64,000 nucleotides of DNA from Lepisosteus oculatus (taxonomy: Eukaryota; Chordata; Actinopteri; Semionotiformes; Lepisosteidae), in NCBI RefSeq assembly GCF_040954835.1, contig NC_090707.1, positions 24,012,570-24,076,569 of the forward strand, written 5' to 3'. This document shows, piece by piece, positions 1-12,540 of this stretch; the first letter of the stretch is position 1, and each line of letters opens with the position of its first letter. Both the position numbers and the translations under genes were made by a program. The notes under the pieces were generated by a model. That model searched no databases, was not told the origin of the DNA, and saw nothing but the letters and a program-made list of their open reading frames with translations.

Positions 1-923
1 TTAATACTATTAGTAATATCTTTGTTAAAGACTTTGATGGCAACAGCTCAAACATGAGAGGTTGAGCTTTATTAGCTCCACCTTGCGGAAATTCCGGATA
101 CTGTTATTTTAATTGCAGTATTATAGGAGAATTTACGGTAACTCGCGGTAGACCGCGTAAAGCGCACCGCAAAATAATGCGGTATCGCCCGCGCATTTTG
201 AATGGCTGCATCTGTATTAGGTTTCACTTCCAATGATTAGCCCCTAAATCTCTGCTATGCATCAACCATAGGTGAACACAGGATTAAATGTTTAAGGAAT
301 GTAGATAATGGTGTAGGATAAAATACATTCTAAGGTTACACATTTTAAGATGGGCAAGATAAGAAATATGGCGGTTTTGTGACTGTTCACATTTTTCACA
401 TACAATAATAGAATGCCAAGACCAAGGTAGCCCTATGTGAAACAACACCAAAACCTTCCAAATACAGAGTAAAATACAGTGACAGTAAAGTCTGATGTAC
501 CTCAGGGTGTCAAACAGTCCTAAAAAGTACAGTGTAACCATTTCCCTGAATGCCTGCATGGAGATTTTTATTACAATCAAAGGAGAAGTCAAATACGTCC
601 TTTTGCCAATAGACTTTATATGAAATGACACTACTGCGTAAGATAAATTCTCAAGTTGTCCTCAATATACGTTATATGTTAGGAATGGGACTGCATTCTC
701 ACAGATCTCAGTCCCTTACGTTTTCCCACATGATGTGCAAGAATATGACTGTTCCCCGAATGCTGTAAAAAGTACAGCCATAAATAAATGTCTTATTCAT
801 ATCCTCCACTGTTAGGTATAGTACAATACCTGAGAAACTGCACATTAAAGAATATATATACAAATGTAACAGATAGCCACAAGTGTTTTCTTGTAGCTCC
901 AAAGTGAAGACCAGCATATTTAC
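1..923. other. UBE2G2 intron 2 (part), no exon seen
   Basis: AT-rich non-coding sequence. A CpG-rich patch at about 80-200 with repeated CGC/GCG words stands out from the surroundings. Open frames here lack coding similarity. Confidence 0.6.
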
Positions 924-959
924 CTGCCACTATTCCTTCTGGCGGGTTGAGTGTTAGCT
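924..959 (-). CDS. UBE2G2: UBE2G2 coding exon 2
   Basis: 36 nt between acceptor TTTCCAG and donor GTAAAT. It begins with AG completing the split Gln codon, then 11 codons and one base. The small exon size and residues LTLNPPEGIVA are diagnostic. Confidence 0.92.
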
Positions 960-2658
960 CTGGAAAGAAAGAGAACAGAAGATATTAAACACAAAGTATT
1001 TCTCTCAGTATAATGAAGCCTGCACAGTGTTCATTACAGTGTACAGGAGTTAATTACTTAATTGCTTTACTAATATTAGCGTCAACATAAAGTTGAGCCT
1101 CCTGAACTAGTTATGAGAAGGTACATTTTAAAAGGAAAATTATATATTTATAGACTGGATACTTATAGTATAACTGGTATTTGGCATAATTGATTACGAT
1201 AAAAAGAAAATGTTAGTGAATTTGTAAGTATTTCATAATTTCATAATTCACATTTTAAGTCTTAAAGTAATTTCAAGGAATGGTAGTAAAATGTTTAATT
1301 CATACTACACTACAGCCTTGGCATTACTATGTCTTTTAAAATTGTACCGTGCATCACACCAAAGCTGAATGGAAAAACTCATCAGGATTAGCCTAGTTCT
1401 CCTCTTTTCATTCAGTGTCACTTTTCTTTCACTTCATCACCAAAACCATCTTTCCACCACAGGACCCCCATTTAGAACCCAGACTTTATCTTAAGTGAGC
1501 ACTCATAAAAAATGCAAAGAAAGTGGTTCACGGTGATGAAAATGTACATCCCCAGAGCTTTAATACTTTAGTAACCAGTGGCTTTCAGTAGGTCACTTTG
1601 GTGTGCTTTTATCTGTATTTTGTTCTGTTGTGGACAATATATGTGGTGTACTCCACAAAACCTTGAGATTGGACAGAGCACTCACATAAAATAAATACAA
1701 AATCTCAAAGAAAAATGCTGTTTGAAAACAATTCATGCAATGGATGGTTTAAACGAATTGTATTTTTTGGCAAAGCTGCATCTTTAATGAGCAAAGTCAC
1801 AGATTAAAGGGAAATGTTATTTACTCAAATAACTGATGAACATTCAATATTTTCTTTTACATCCAATCACAACCCAATAGAAGTTTCAAATTTCATCATA
1901 ACTTCAGAAGCATGTCAGGTTAAACTGACTAAACTTCTTAACTGGTGCTTTTAAATCCTCAATAGTGTACAGGTCCTCTGTCTTTCCCCTCAGGTCTTCT
2001 GCCATAGATACTTTGAAACTGGCTGGAAAGAACTGTGTGCAGAAAGTTAATGGGGCATTATAAACATCAAAAGCCTCATGAAGTACTACTTCCCGGGTTA
2101 GAACAGAATTTCCACTCCAATTAAGTTAAGATAAGATCACTTTATTGACCACATACAATTTCTTGTATTAGGAATTTGTCTTTTCCCATACCCCCACTTC
2201 CTGTCCATGAGACACACAGACAGGGAGAGTAGCTTGAGATCAGAGTGCAGTGTCAGCCATTTATATGGCACCCCTGGAGCAGTTGGGGTTAAGGGCCTTG
2301 CTCAGGGGCCCAACTGAGTAGGATTCCTCTGCCTGCTGTGGGAACTGGCAACCTTTCAGCCACAGGAGCAGATCCTTAGCCCCAGAGCCACTGCACCTCT
2401 TTTTCAAACAAAAAGATTCCAACAGATTATTTTTAGGCTACAACTCTTAGAAGAATACAATTATTTTCACTCTCAAGGAATTTCTAGACTGCTCTTTGAG
2501 AGCCATTCCGTGCAGTCTTTATAAATTTTGTCTTCGTCATGGTTCATTAAACTTCCCGTTTCAGTTTTGTTTTTAGAGAAACATACTTTAATTTCAATGA
2601 GAAAACATTTGTTTACATGGTGTTCAGATAAACTTGTAGACACATTCTGATATTCTAA

Positions 2659-2719
<61 letters not shown>

Positions 2720-5700
2720 TGATTACACTTATATAGCACTTTTCTGGACACTCCACTCAAAGCGCTTTACAGGTAATGGGAACTCCCCTCCACCACCACC
2801 AATGTGCAGCATCCACCTGGATGATGCGACGGCAGCCATAGTGCGCCAGAACACTCACCACACATCAGCTATCAGTGGGGAGGAGAGCAGAGTGATGAAG
2901 CCAATTCATAGATGGGGATTATTAGGAGGCCATGATTGGTAAGGGCCAATGGGAAATTTGGCCAGGACGCCAGGGTAACACCCCTACTCTTTTTGAGAAA
3001 CGCCCTGGAATTTTTAATGACCACAGAGAGTCAGGACCTCGGTTTTACGTCTCAACCGAAGGACGGCGCCTGTTTACAGTATAGTGTCCCCATTACTATA
3101 CAGGGGCATAAGGACCCACATAGACCACAGGGTGAGTGCCCCCTGCTGGCCCCACTAACACCTCTCCCAGCAGCAACCTTAAATATGAGAATATGATCAC
3201 AGCAATTGTCTAAGACAACCAACTAACAGTATTTAATTTCACCTGAAAATGTCACCAACAAAGAAGGATTTTTTTTTCAGGAGAAGCCCATGATTAATAC
3301 AACGTGCAATGCCAGAATATGATTTATAACTTGACATTCACTATTCACTCAGAGTGCTAGGAAAAAAACCCGATACGTCCACTAACTACCTCATCTACAA
3401 GGCAGAGGCAATTATTAAAACAAAGAGAGCAACACCTTGAGTGCTGGATGACAACAGTACAATGGCGTGACGTATGAATGTTCTACCTTTTTCTGACAAT
3501 GAAGGGATACTAGATGACACCCCTGCTTTTGTCTTTCACGCAACTAAGGATTCTGTGAAAAAACTGGTAACAAAAATGCCAGGTCCTTATCTCATTTTAA
3601 GCACGTTTATTGGCATGTCTCCATAAAAGGCATATATGCCATGAAAATATTGATCATTCATATGGTTACATTCAATTTAGGAACATAATAACATAATAGA
3701 GACAGCCATTTTGTCCATGTAACTTGTCTTGTTTTTCAGTGGATAACTGATATCCTCTTCTTTCCATTTCTACAAATATGATATGAAATATCAATTCATC
3801 AATGTGGCTTGGCTGCATGTTCCATACTCCACACTCCCACAACACTTTGTATAAAGACTTACAAACATTACAAAAGCAATAGAATTTTGTTTTGTGGGAA
3901 AGTTGCATTATTAAGGAAAAAGTAGTCATTTACACAGTACAGACTACACTAAAACGATTTTATGAGCTACCTCACGTGCTACTGTAACAACATTTATGTT
4001 CTTCGTGATTCTCTGGTGGTCTTGAGAGGTGCTAGATAGCTGACGCTCATCTAACCAGATAACCCAATCCCAACTGAGTCCTGATATTTTGCAATAGAGT
4101 TCATACAATGTTAAATTACAGATGAGTGTCAAATTAGATTTACACAATTAACACATTTTTGCTTTTTCTTCTGTTCTATTCTAAATGTTCACAAAATATT
4201 TGCCTATTGAATGTAGTTCAGGGAAAAAGCATGTAAAAGAATAAGTAACCCAAATTACATACCCCTTCAGTAACTTAATATGTTTATTTTCAAGGATAGT
4301 CACAAACAATACTTTGTAACAGAGCCTGTGGAAACTCTTCTGTGACAAACTGGCCCACCCTGAATTTTAATTAAAATTCCACTATGAAAATTATATTAAT
4401 ATTGCTGATGTGTAGGGACTATGCATTTTACCTAAATGTGCTTTGTTAAACATTACATTTTGTGATTATAACTTTTGTACTTCATAATAAGCAATTAAAC
4501 TGTCATTCATTAACTTGGTCACTATCGCATTAGTAATTCAATACAATGCAAGTACACCTGCATGGACTGCAGATTGCAACTTTGCCAAAGAGAGTATATA
4601 TCCCTTGACAGTATTTACCATTTTATTTTCTAGGAAAGATGGCTAGTGCAATCCCTGTATAGTAAATGTTCCACGCCAATGAATAAAACTGGAGGGCTCA
4701 GATCAAACATTAATATAATTTTGCATTATTGGACAAAAATTCAGGAACTACATATACTCCAAATGACTAATGCCATATAGGGTATATCTCCAGCAGATAT
4801 GTTTGAACAGTCTGAGAGTGTCCAAAAGGATGATAAAAATAATTTCTTACTGTGTGTCTCTAGTTTAATTGAAACCAGCCTTTCTAAACTAACCAAAGGG
4901 GTTTATAGTTACCAATTTGATGTTTTTTAAGATGCATTGTTCTATCGAGTAGGAAAAAATTAATAATTACGAACAGCTGAATGTGAAATAATGAGTGAAC
5001 CACTAATTTACCTGGCTCAAGTAATGTGTTAATACAGTTATGTGAAAAAGTTTAGGTTGTGCAAAAGTTTAAATTGTGTTTCAACAAATCTTTAAGTGAA
5101 CAGAAGCTGACACAACCTCTACATGATATGAAGTTAAACTCAACATCTTTCTGCAAATTGTAATGCAAAACTACTAATTACTTGCTGATTTTAATAGATT
5201 GAAAAAATAAAAAAGCATAAGTTGCAGGTGCAAAGGTTTAGGAACCCTTTCAGTTGATTCATTACTTAATTTGTTTCTTTCAAAACTTGATTGAATTGTT
5301 AGGCCTTAAATTAAACCAGGTGGAAGACAATTCCACGTATGAACAAATACCTGACCCATATAATCTCTCGGGTGTTGACTGTTGTTTCTGCTGAATTTCA
5401 ACAACCATATTGTCTATATAGCACTGTTGAAGTTAAGGCAAGATCTTAAAGACCCAGAAAAATCTGCAATAGAACTGCTTGAAAACTGGTAAGATCTACG
5501 AAGCAGAACCCAAAGATCACTGCAAAGAACCTCCAGAAAAGTATAGCCGACACTGGAGTAGTTATCCACAGGCCCATAGTACAGTGTTGCTCACACAATA
5601 ATGATCTGCACAGGAGAATTGTCAGAAGAAAAACCTTTCCAATGACCTCATCACACAAAATGTCTAAAGTATGCATAACAAAACCATGATAAACTGGAAA

Positions 5701-8700
5701 AATTTTTAAACAAAGTGCTGTTGAAACAAAAACTGAACCCCATAAGATATGCTTGGAGAAAAACAGGTGAAAAATTTAAAGAAAACGAACACCACGCCAA
5801 ACAGTAAGCATGAGGGTAGATCGATTCAGCTTTGAGGTTGTGTGGCAGCCAGTGGCACAGGAAATATTGTGTGGATGGAAGGACAAATGGATTCTATTTA
5901 TCAACAAATCCTAGAAGCTCTTGTCCCAGAGTCTTAGAAGAAATTGAAGCTAAAAAAGGTTGCATATTTCACTAAGACAACAATGAGAAACATACATCAA
6001 AATAAACCATGAAGTACTTATAGGTTAAAAGATTAAGGTGTTGGAATGGCCGTCACAGTCCCTAGACTTGAATATTTTTGAAAGTCTGTGGGACATCGCA
6101 AACATGTAGCGCACACAAGAAGACCCAAGAACATTTCTGACCTAGAAGAGTTCTCCAAGGAAGAGTGGGGAAAAATTCAAAAGGCAAGAAGAGAAAGAGC
6201 TTTAACTGGCTACAGGAAACATTTGGATCGACCAAAGGAGGTGTTAATAAGTACCAACTGACAGGGTTGCCCTATTCACAGTTTCATTATTTTGAATATC
6301 TACAAAACTGTCAATACTAATTGTGCATTATAATTTGCAGAAAGATGTCATGTTTAAGTTTGATGCCTACACATCTGCTCACAAATGTATACAAAAACAG
6401 GGCCCTGATTATCCCTGCCAACACCTGTGCTCAATCATTAGGCTGTCAATAGCCATTTTGGCTCAGTGACTGCTCTTCTCTAAAATTGCCACCCGAGATG
6501 CATAGTCTACTCAGAGATGTAGACTCCACCACAAGCCAAAGAGAGAGAAACAGTCACATGAAAAATCTAGCTGAACTCAATGGTAGAGGAAATTTACTCC
6601 TGAATCATTATGGTAATTGAATAATCCAAATATATTTTACGTCTTATTCTTGATAATTATTAAATCTTGTTACGACTCCTTTAAGTCTCCACTGTCGAGA
6701 GGAGGATTAATATATAAATATGAATTCTGTATAATTAAAGCTTCAGAGCTTGGTCTTTAAAGGGGAACTGCAGTCCCGATTTCTCAGACCGTGATGACAA
6801 AATAAATTGATGATATTGGAAAATTCTACAGATTCCGAATTAAGCCCAAGATCGTGAATTTTGTGAAAGTACTCCATGTCTGCCATGTTGTCCCGTCGCC
6901 GCGCTGCTGCTGGTCTCGTCACAGGAGAGAATGAGAGTCTGCGAGAATCACGACGTGTAGCGGCCCTTCGGTGACCTGCGTGCAGAATCGACAAGTGGCA
7001 CTTGTCCGTAAAGCTGTCTCAAAGATGAGAGCAGTATTTCTATGGGATTAAAAGAGCTGTATTCACAAGCCTGCTTCTTTTACAAAGTAATAGGGCCGCT
7101 TCACGTCACCGGACATTTTGTTGCCTCGTTCTGAATCACAGACAATGAGAACAATATGGCACTGCACATACCTGGAGATTAATAATAATAATTAATAATA
7201 AATAATTTTCTGGACAATCCACTCAAAGCAATTTACAGGTAATGGGGACTCCCCTCCACCACCACCAATGTGCAGCATCCACCTGGATGATGCGACGGCA
7301 GCCATAGTGCGCCAGAACGCTCACCACACACCAGCTATCAGTGGGGAGGAGAGCAGAGTAATGAAGCCAATTCATAGATGGGGATTATTAGGAGGCCATG
7401 ATTGGTAAGGGCCAATGGGAAATTTGGCCAGCAAATCTATTTTGTGATGTAAATTGGTGGTTTTACACACTACTGTGTACATATTTACTTTCGTTGTGGT
7501 TTCAAAGCTCTCATCAATGCCGATTCTTTCCAACTCAAAAATATAAAAATAGCATTGCAGTTCCCCTTTAAAGAGCAGGACAGTTATTTTTGTTTAATAA
7601 TGGCAGACTAGTTATGTACTATACTGTACACCACACCAAAAGAAAAGAACAAAATGTTACACGAGCCTTCAGGCAACTGAATTAAACTAAAGCCCAGTTG
7701 TACAATGACTTTCTCTATAGCAACCAATAGCTTTCTGATCAATGTTAATTCTAAAAATGTTGATGTGAATGTCCATATTCTTTAAATTATGGGTTAACAG
7801 AACCTACTAAAAAACAGCACTGTAGTCTAAAGCACAGATATGTGAGCAACAAGATCATTAGGAACTATAGAGCTACATGGGACACAAAGGAACATACAAG
7901 CAGAGATTTAACTAGATATAAACTGAAGTCAAGTATCTGATTAAATAAAGACGACATTTAACTCCCCAACTGCAGTTTTAATGGATTTCTGTACTATAGC
8001 TGCATTTACAGAACACAGAACAAGAAAGACATTGTTCTTATAAATAATATATCATTTCTTGATCAATATGCAGAAACAGAACAAAGCAATAATATCTAAA
8101 TTTATTTCTCTAAGATCTTTTCTATTATTTACATCGTTTTCTTGTTTCAAGCCTTAATATAGACATGCTGCATAATTCACTGCTTGAGTGTGCCTCTATA
8201 TCAAGGTTCATGCCTAGCAAATCAAAGAATATTTCTTACAGATAAAAGAAAGCAAGCTGTTGACCCTGTACACTAGTGTTCAACAAACCCAAATGTACAC
8301 CTCCCCCACTCAAATAAAACCGATCTGTGTTCCCTTTAAACTTTATCATATTGACAAAAGCTCTGTATACTCTAAAATAAAATTACTTTCATCTACAGTA
8401 TTACTTACAGTAAATTAATTTTGATTGGTATTATCATATGTGTATCATTACCTGGTCTCACAATTTAGAGATATCTATGAAAAACGTATCCATCACTATT
8501 ATCACTTCAAGGAAACATGCTGTTTTTGTAACATGTATGAAGGGTGTCTCAATTTTATGCATCATAGTGGCCACACACATACAACTAACAAGTTCAAGTT
8601 TATGTGTCATTCCAGCCATATACAGTATACAGAGGAGCCAGATATCGTTCTCCAGGTCTACGGAGCGAATACAGACAAGGCACTGACAAGACAAGGTTAT

Positions 8701-11700
8701 AGAAATAAGTCTATTATTTATACTGCTAGATGTGTACTAAAAAACACAACAAAAAGAAGTGAAAAACAGTTAATTAATAAAGTACTCTAAATGAAAGAAA
8801 ATTACTTTCCAATATAAAACAACGGTAAACATACCCACCCCCCCACCCCCCAGAGTTGGGATTACGGAGATATACAGACCATGGATCATGAGGAACAGAA
8901 CAGAAACTGAAATAAGAATCCTTGCCTATTCTGTTGTCTGTTATAATCACTTCGGTAATCCAAAACAGTGTTGAAATGTCAGAAGCCTGAAGTGATTGCT
9001 AGCTGATTTTTTTTCCACTTAGCATATTACAAATGGCCACAACTTCTCTGATGCATCGCAATCTTTTTACTCCACATGATGCCATTAGTCATGATTGTGT
9101 TCAAAATAGGTCTAGTGCAAGGACATTCTACATCAAAGGGCATATTTCTAAAAATCATCCATTTTGTAAGAGCTGTACTTTTTTGTTTGTCTTGTACTGT
9201 ATACCATCTCTTCTCATTGGTACAGAGGTTATCTGAGCTCCATAGATGCAGTTTATTTTTGGAGGGACTCTAAGCTCAATGCATACCACACAACTACGAG
9301 AGTCGAAGATTCTATTGCCTTGCTGGATTTTGGGCTGCAATAACTCAAGGCTTTTAATTCAGAACTATTAACTATAATTATTTACATAGCATTTCAAAGG
9401 CAATGACAAAGCTGAGGTTATTTTACTAGGTCCATCAACTGTGAAAATCAACGGTCCAAGCGTTGCATTCATAAAATGGTGTTTATGATGTTGTAACATT
9501 TTAACAGAAATGAAGCACCTGGCAGAAACCTACGAGAATGCCAGGAGAGCATGCAAACTCCTCACAAACAGCGTCCCAGGAATTGACCCCAGGGCCCCAG
9601 TGCTGCAGGGCAGTGAGGCTGATCACTGTGCCTTCATGCTTGCCCTTTATTTTTTATTTTTCTGTAAATACACAAAGATGGCCTTTATTAAAGGGGCAGT
9701 ACAGATTACAAGTAAAAGAGTAGACTGTACCTTTTTGGTGAATTACAGCATCAACATTGGAATTTCAGACTGTCGTTTTTAGGAACATCTTAAGGCAGCA
9801 TGGTGGTGCAGTGGTCTGCATGACTGCCTTGCAGTGCTGCGTCGCTGGGATCGATTCCTAGAGTGCTATCCGCGTGGTGTTTGCATGATCCCCCCCATGT
9901 TCAAACGGGTTTCTGCTGGCTGCTCCCTCCCAAAATCATGCTGGTAGGTTAATTTGTTAATTTTGGAAAAAGAAAACTGGCCCAGTTATGAGTGTCTGTG
10001 TCTCTGCGTGCTCAGTAATAGAGTGCATCCTGCCTTGAGCACGCTGCTCACCGGGTTACGCTCCAGCATCTCCTGTGACCCTGTACTGGATGAAGTGGTT
10101 AATAAATGGAGGGGTACACTTTGTTTACACTGCTACCCTTCACCACAAGATGGCATCTACTGTTATGTCTTTTTTTGTAACTCGAGACGCTCTTGCACTT
10201 TGGTGAAAAGCAGCATCAATTGTGCCACCTGCTGGAGAATATCTAAATTAGCAGCCAGCGGAGGACGAAAATGTTAAGCCTGTTAATGGAAACAGAACTT
10301 TCTAACCTTTTTAAAAGCTGTATTTCATAAGTGTGTGCCATAAGGATGGTAATCAATTGTATTCAAACCAAAGTTGTGCTCAAATGAAAACTGTGGGTCA
10401 TTTTTTACTCACCATGATGCCTGTTTTTCAACTCTTGAGCGTTTCTACGTTGTGTCGTGCTCTGGTTCTACCCACTGTTGAGAAACTAGTCAATCACTTT
10501 TTTCCTCACCTCATCAAGACTTGACTACTGCGATGACCAGCTTGAGGTTACAGCTTTCACAGTGTATTAGATATATATCTGCCTGTCCTGACATTCCAGA
10601 ACACGTTATACAATATACACTGAATTAACACACTGACTGATTCTTTTGTGTTTAATTTAAGGTTTTCTCCCTCCGTTGTACAACACTTGGAGCTCTGTTT
10701 GTGAAAGGCGCTTCATACAACAGTTTCCTACTCTTGCATTGAAAGAGAAACCGTGTGGTGTTTTCGCAAAGAATGCAATCGCGCCATCTAGAGAAAAGGA
10801 AACCGTACTGCAGAATTCACAGAGCCGAATATAACTACATTTGAAACACTGAATACTTATTTAACCATGATGTGAGGGAGGAGGGGACGTGGAGTTGCGA
10901 TTCACAAAATGGTGAATGTAACAAGCTATCACAAACTGCAAGTTAGGAGAAATCTTCTTAAAAAGCGAACTTTACAAAAAGGCAGTCTGCAACAACACGT
11001 TGTTTATATTGGAAATTTTTCATGTTGGTGAATCCCATCAATAAATGGGAAACTGAGGTAGTCTGGACATGTGGTCGTCTTTCTGGCTCAAATGATTCAA
11101 ACTGAGGTCTGTTTTGTTTCAATTATTTTACCTTTATTTAAATAAGGCTGAGCGCCTGGACTTCATTCATATACACTATTATACAATGGGCTTATACACA
11201 ATCAGGAATTATAAAATGTATGTGAAGAGAACCAACTATGCAAACAAAGTCTCCATTAGTGCCTTCCGCATTTGTGACCTTTAGCGTCAGTAATACAACT
11301 AAAGCTTTGCATTAGAAAGAAACAAGAAATCTGTGAAACACCTTAATTAGATTATTTAAAACCTTTATCACATGTTAACTGCACATGAGCAGCCAATAAG
11401 GGCTCATTAATTCGATTTACTAATTAAATCTAATTTACTCGCCATTAGGTGTTGCTCGTCATTAACATCACATTCACGTCCACATCCATTAATTGAAAAG
11501 CCTACTTTTTGTACTTGAAATCGCAGGTTTACCACGATTAACTTATCTTAAAATATCTGACATTTCCATGGCAAGAACCATATAATTATATTTCTTCTAA
11601 GAAGGAGGAACCGAGTTGATAAAGTAGAACAAATGTGAAATATCCGAGACAAATATACAAATGTACAGTTTCACGAATTATGTAGCTTAAGCAAAAACAA

Positions 11701-12350
11701 ACAAAAATTCCAGCTTTGCATACATCATTGCACGACCATATTTCAAAACCGCATTTTCCAAATAAGATTTAATGTCCCTTGAACCACTGGATTCATAACA
11801 GAAGGACAAGTCTGACTTCAAGGACTGTGCTGTATATGGTCAATAACAGTATACACTAATATAAGAAAAGAAGCTTCGTACAAAATGTACTGCGATTGCT
11901 CCTACATTTTAACGAAAATAATATTATACTAAAACAACCTGAAACACAATCTCTAGATATATCAAAAGGCCACAGCAAGGAGTCATTAGAGCGAAACTGA
12001 ACTGAAACAGACGAATTTAAATATTTCAGTCCATCCTGAATTTGGTATACATTCCCAACCCGAACATTGTATGAGAAGAGTTGCTGCAAATCATCTGACC
12101 TGGTTCCAACTAAAATCCCACCCGAAACTCAGAACTTCTTGACTAAAACCAGTGCTCAGCAGCAGCCTGCTTTATCAAACACATCAGCACACACCGCAAA
12201 TAAAGGCTGTCATTGCTTCACAAGCTTTTCGGAACTTTTCAGATTAATCAAACTAAATTAGCACAAACAACGCCTAACAGACGTTCACAATACGCAGCTG
12301 CACTCACGTTTATATTCAGCCATAAGTCTTTTCAACGCTGTCCCAGCCAT
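924..12350 (-). CDS. UBE2G2: UBE2G2, ubiquitin-conjugating enzyme E2 G2 (5' part only, two coding exons)
   Basis: Family role: the E2 that builds Lys48-linked ubiquitin chains with gp78/HRD1 ligases at the ER membrane during ER-associated degradation. Seen here: coding exon 1 (12308-12350) encodes MAGTALKRLMAEYK plus one base, and exon 2 (924-959) completes a Gln codon and reads LTLNPPEGIVA plus one base. Joined, they match the start of vertebrate UBE2G2, the first helix and first strand of the UBC fold. Both introns have GT/AG borders (donors GTGAGT and GTAAAT, acceptor TTTCCAG). The catalytic Cys exon and the rest of the protein lie left of position 1; I found no further exon in 1-923. The start codon has T at -3 but G at +4. 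It is followed downstream by no gene in the window and preceded upstream by SUMO3 on the same strand, as in human 21q22.3. Identification is firm although only 26 full codons are visible. Confidence 0.93.
2122..2402 (-). repeat. tRNA-derived SINE with V-SINE-like central domain
   Basis: On the minus strand the element starts with a tRNA-like head (TGGCTCTGGGG...). It continues into a core resembling the conserved V-SINE/HE1 central domain (GAGCAAGGCCCTTAACCCC, then AACTGCTCCAGGGG). It ends in an AATAAAGTGATCTTATCTTA tail. Class is assigned from remembered consensus features, not an alignment. Confidence 0.6.
2661..3180 (-). repeat. SINE3 (5S-rRNA-derived SINE), 5'-truncated, with (ATT)n tail
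   Basis: Minus-strand copy of the same family as the full-length element at 58.3 kb. It has the body (GGGGCCAGCAGGGGGC, TGGTCATTAAAAAT, GGTGGTGGTGGAGGGGAG) and the LINE-like 3' end GCGCTTTGAGTGGAGTGTCC. The tail is a (TAA)n microsatellite on the plus strand at 2661-2720. The 5S-like head is missing: the copy stops at the AAGGTTGCTGCT junction. Confidence 0.8.
5036..6360 (+). mobile_element. Decayed Tc1/mariner-type transposon
   Basis: Around 6036-6070 one frame reads WPSQSLDLNIFESLWDI, the hallmark C-terminal catalytic motif of Tc1-like transposases, followed by stops. Other scraps of transposase-like sequence flank it in shifted frames. Long inverted arms are visible: ATCTTTCTGCAAATTGTAAT near 5144 and its near-complement near 6325-6347. 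No intact reading frame remains. Outer ends are approximate. Confidence 0.7.
6757..7571. mobile_element. T2/Kolobok-type MITE with TTAA target duplication, interrupted by a SINE3
   Basis: Perfect 12-bp terminal inverted repeats AGGGGAACTGCA (6761-6772) and TGCAGTTCCCCT (7556-7567) are flanked by TTAA on both sides (6757-6760 and 7568-7571). The combined end TTAAAGGGG fits the TTAAAGGRR signature known for T2 MITEs. No transposase frame is present. Without the inserted SINE3 the element would be about 560 bp. A second copy lies at 29.8-30.4 kb. piggyBac is an alternative, since it also uses TTAA. Confidence 0.75.
7185..7432 (-). repeat. SINE3 3' fragment nested in the MITE
   Basis: Minus-strand copy containing the last about 245 bp of SINE3, from GGCCAAATTTCCC to the ATT-rich tail. 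It sits inside the T2-type MITE, so it inserted after the MITE did. Confidence 0.8.
8834..8851 (-). other. G-rich tract, possible G-quadruplex in UBE2G2 intron 1
   Basis: Plus strand reads CCCACCCCCCCACCCCCC, so the UBE2G2 sense strand carries runs of 6, 7 and 3 G separated by T. The longer runs can supply four G-triplets. Structure is inferred only. Confidence 0.4.
9516..9646 (-). repeat. tRNA-type SINE fragment (5' half)
   Basis: Minus strand shows GGGCAAGCATGAAGGCACAG..., then GAGTTTGCATGCTCTCCTGG, the same layout as the copy at 9.8 kb in the opposite orientation. Confidence 0.6.
9793..10112 (+). repeat. tRNA-type SINE, near full length
   Basis: Starts GGCAGCATGGTGGTGCAGTG, where TGGTGCAGTGG fits a Pol III A box. 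GATCGATTCC about 45 bp later fits a B box. The body contains the usual CTGGCCCAGTTATGAGTG... segment and it ends AAGTGGTTAATAAATGGA. Sister copies are at 31.1, 37.5 and 47.0 kb. Confidence 0.7.
10380..10730 (+). repeat. Possible decayed L2-type LINE scrap
   Basis: A short frame around 10470-10525 loosely resembles the pre-terminal LINE segment preceding the 'SRLDYCN' motif, followed by stops. Weak resemblance only. Confidence 0.3.
12308..12350 (-). CDS. UBE2G2: UBE2G2 coding exon 1
   Basis: 43 nt: ATG at 12350-12348, 14 codons plus one base (phase 1), followed by donor GTGAGTG. Confidence 0.92.
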
Positions 12351-12540
12351 TTATAAAGAAATGTAACGAAAGAAATAAAAACTAGGCTAAATTCTTCCTT
12401 CCTTCGCAGACCTATCAACACAACAAACGCAAGTGCAGAAAATAACCTGTTCCGGGTTATTTTAGAGCACGCAGATGCTAAAAACTATCCGCTTTACTTA
12501 CAGCACCCCCTGAAGGCCGGAGGACTTTTATCTGCGAAAT
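12351..12540 (-). promoter_or_regulatory. UBE2G2 5' UTR/promoter region
   Basis: Directly upstream of the UBE2G2 ATG. Contains scattered CpG (GTTTGTTGTGTTGATAGGTC, GCATCTGCGTGCTC on the minus strand) but no TATA box at a convincing place. The transcription start is not determined. Confidence 0.4.

Larger units (their letters stand above)
960..12307. other. UBE2G2 intron 1 (11.3 kb), repeat-rich
   Basis: Holds a V-SINE-like copy (2.1 kb), two SINE3 copies (2.7 and 7.2 kb), a decayed Tc1 element (5.0-6.4 kb), a T2-type MITE (6.8-7.6 kb), two tRNA-type SINE copies (9.5 and 9.8 kb) and a possible L2 scrap (10.4 kb). No protein-coding exon was recognised between 960 and 12307. Confidence 0.75.

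Noticed and set aside
1-923. UBE2G2 exon 3
   Set aside because: No frame with the expected NEENFFEWEALI-like sequence; must lie outside the window.
2473-2760. Minus-strand ORF with a long Leu run
   Set aside because: The Leu run is the (TAA)n microsatellite tail of a SINE3 read in one frame; not a gene.
9688-9720. Third T2-type MITE end (TTAAAGGGGCAGTACAG)
   Set aside because: No matching inverted end or shared body nearby; likely chance or too decayed.
9793-9870. tRNA gene
   Set aside because: Only A- and B-box-like segments; no cloverleaf or anticodon arm could be drawn. It is a SINE head.
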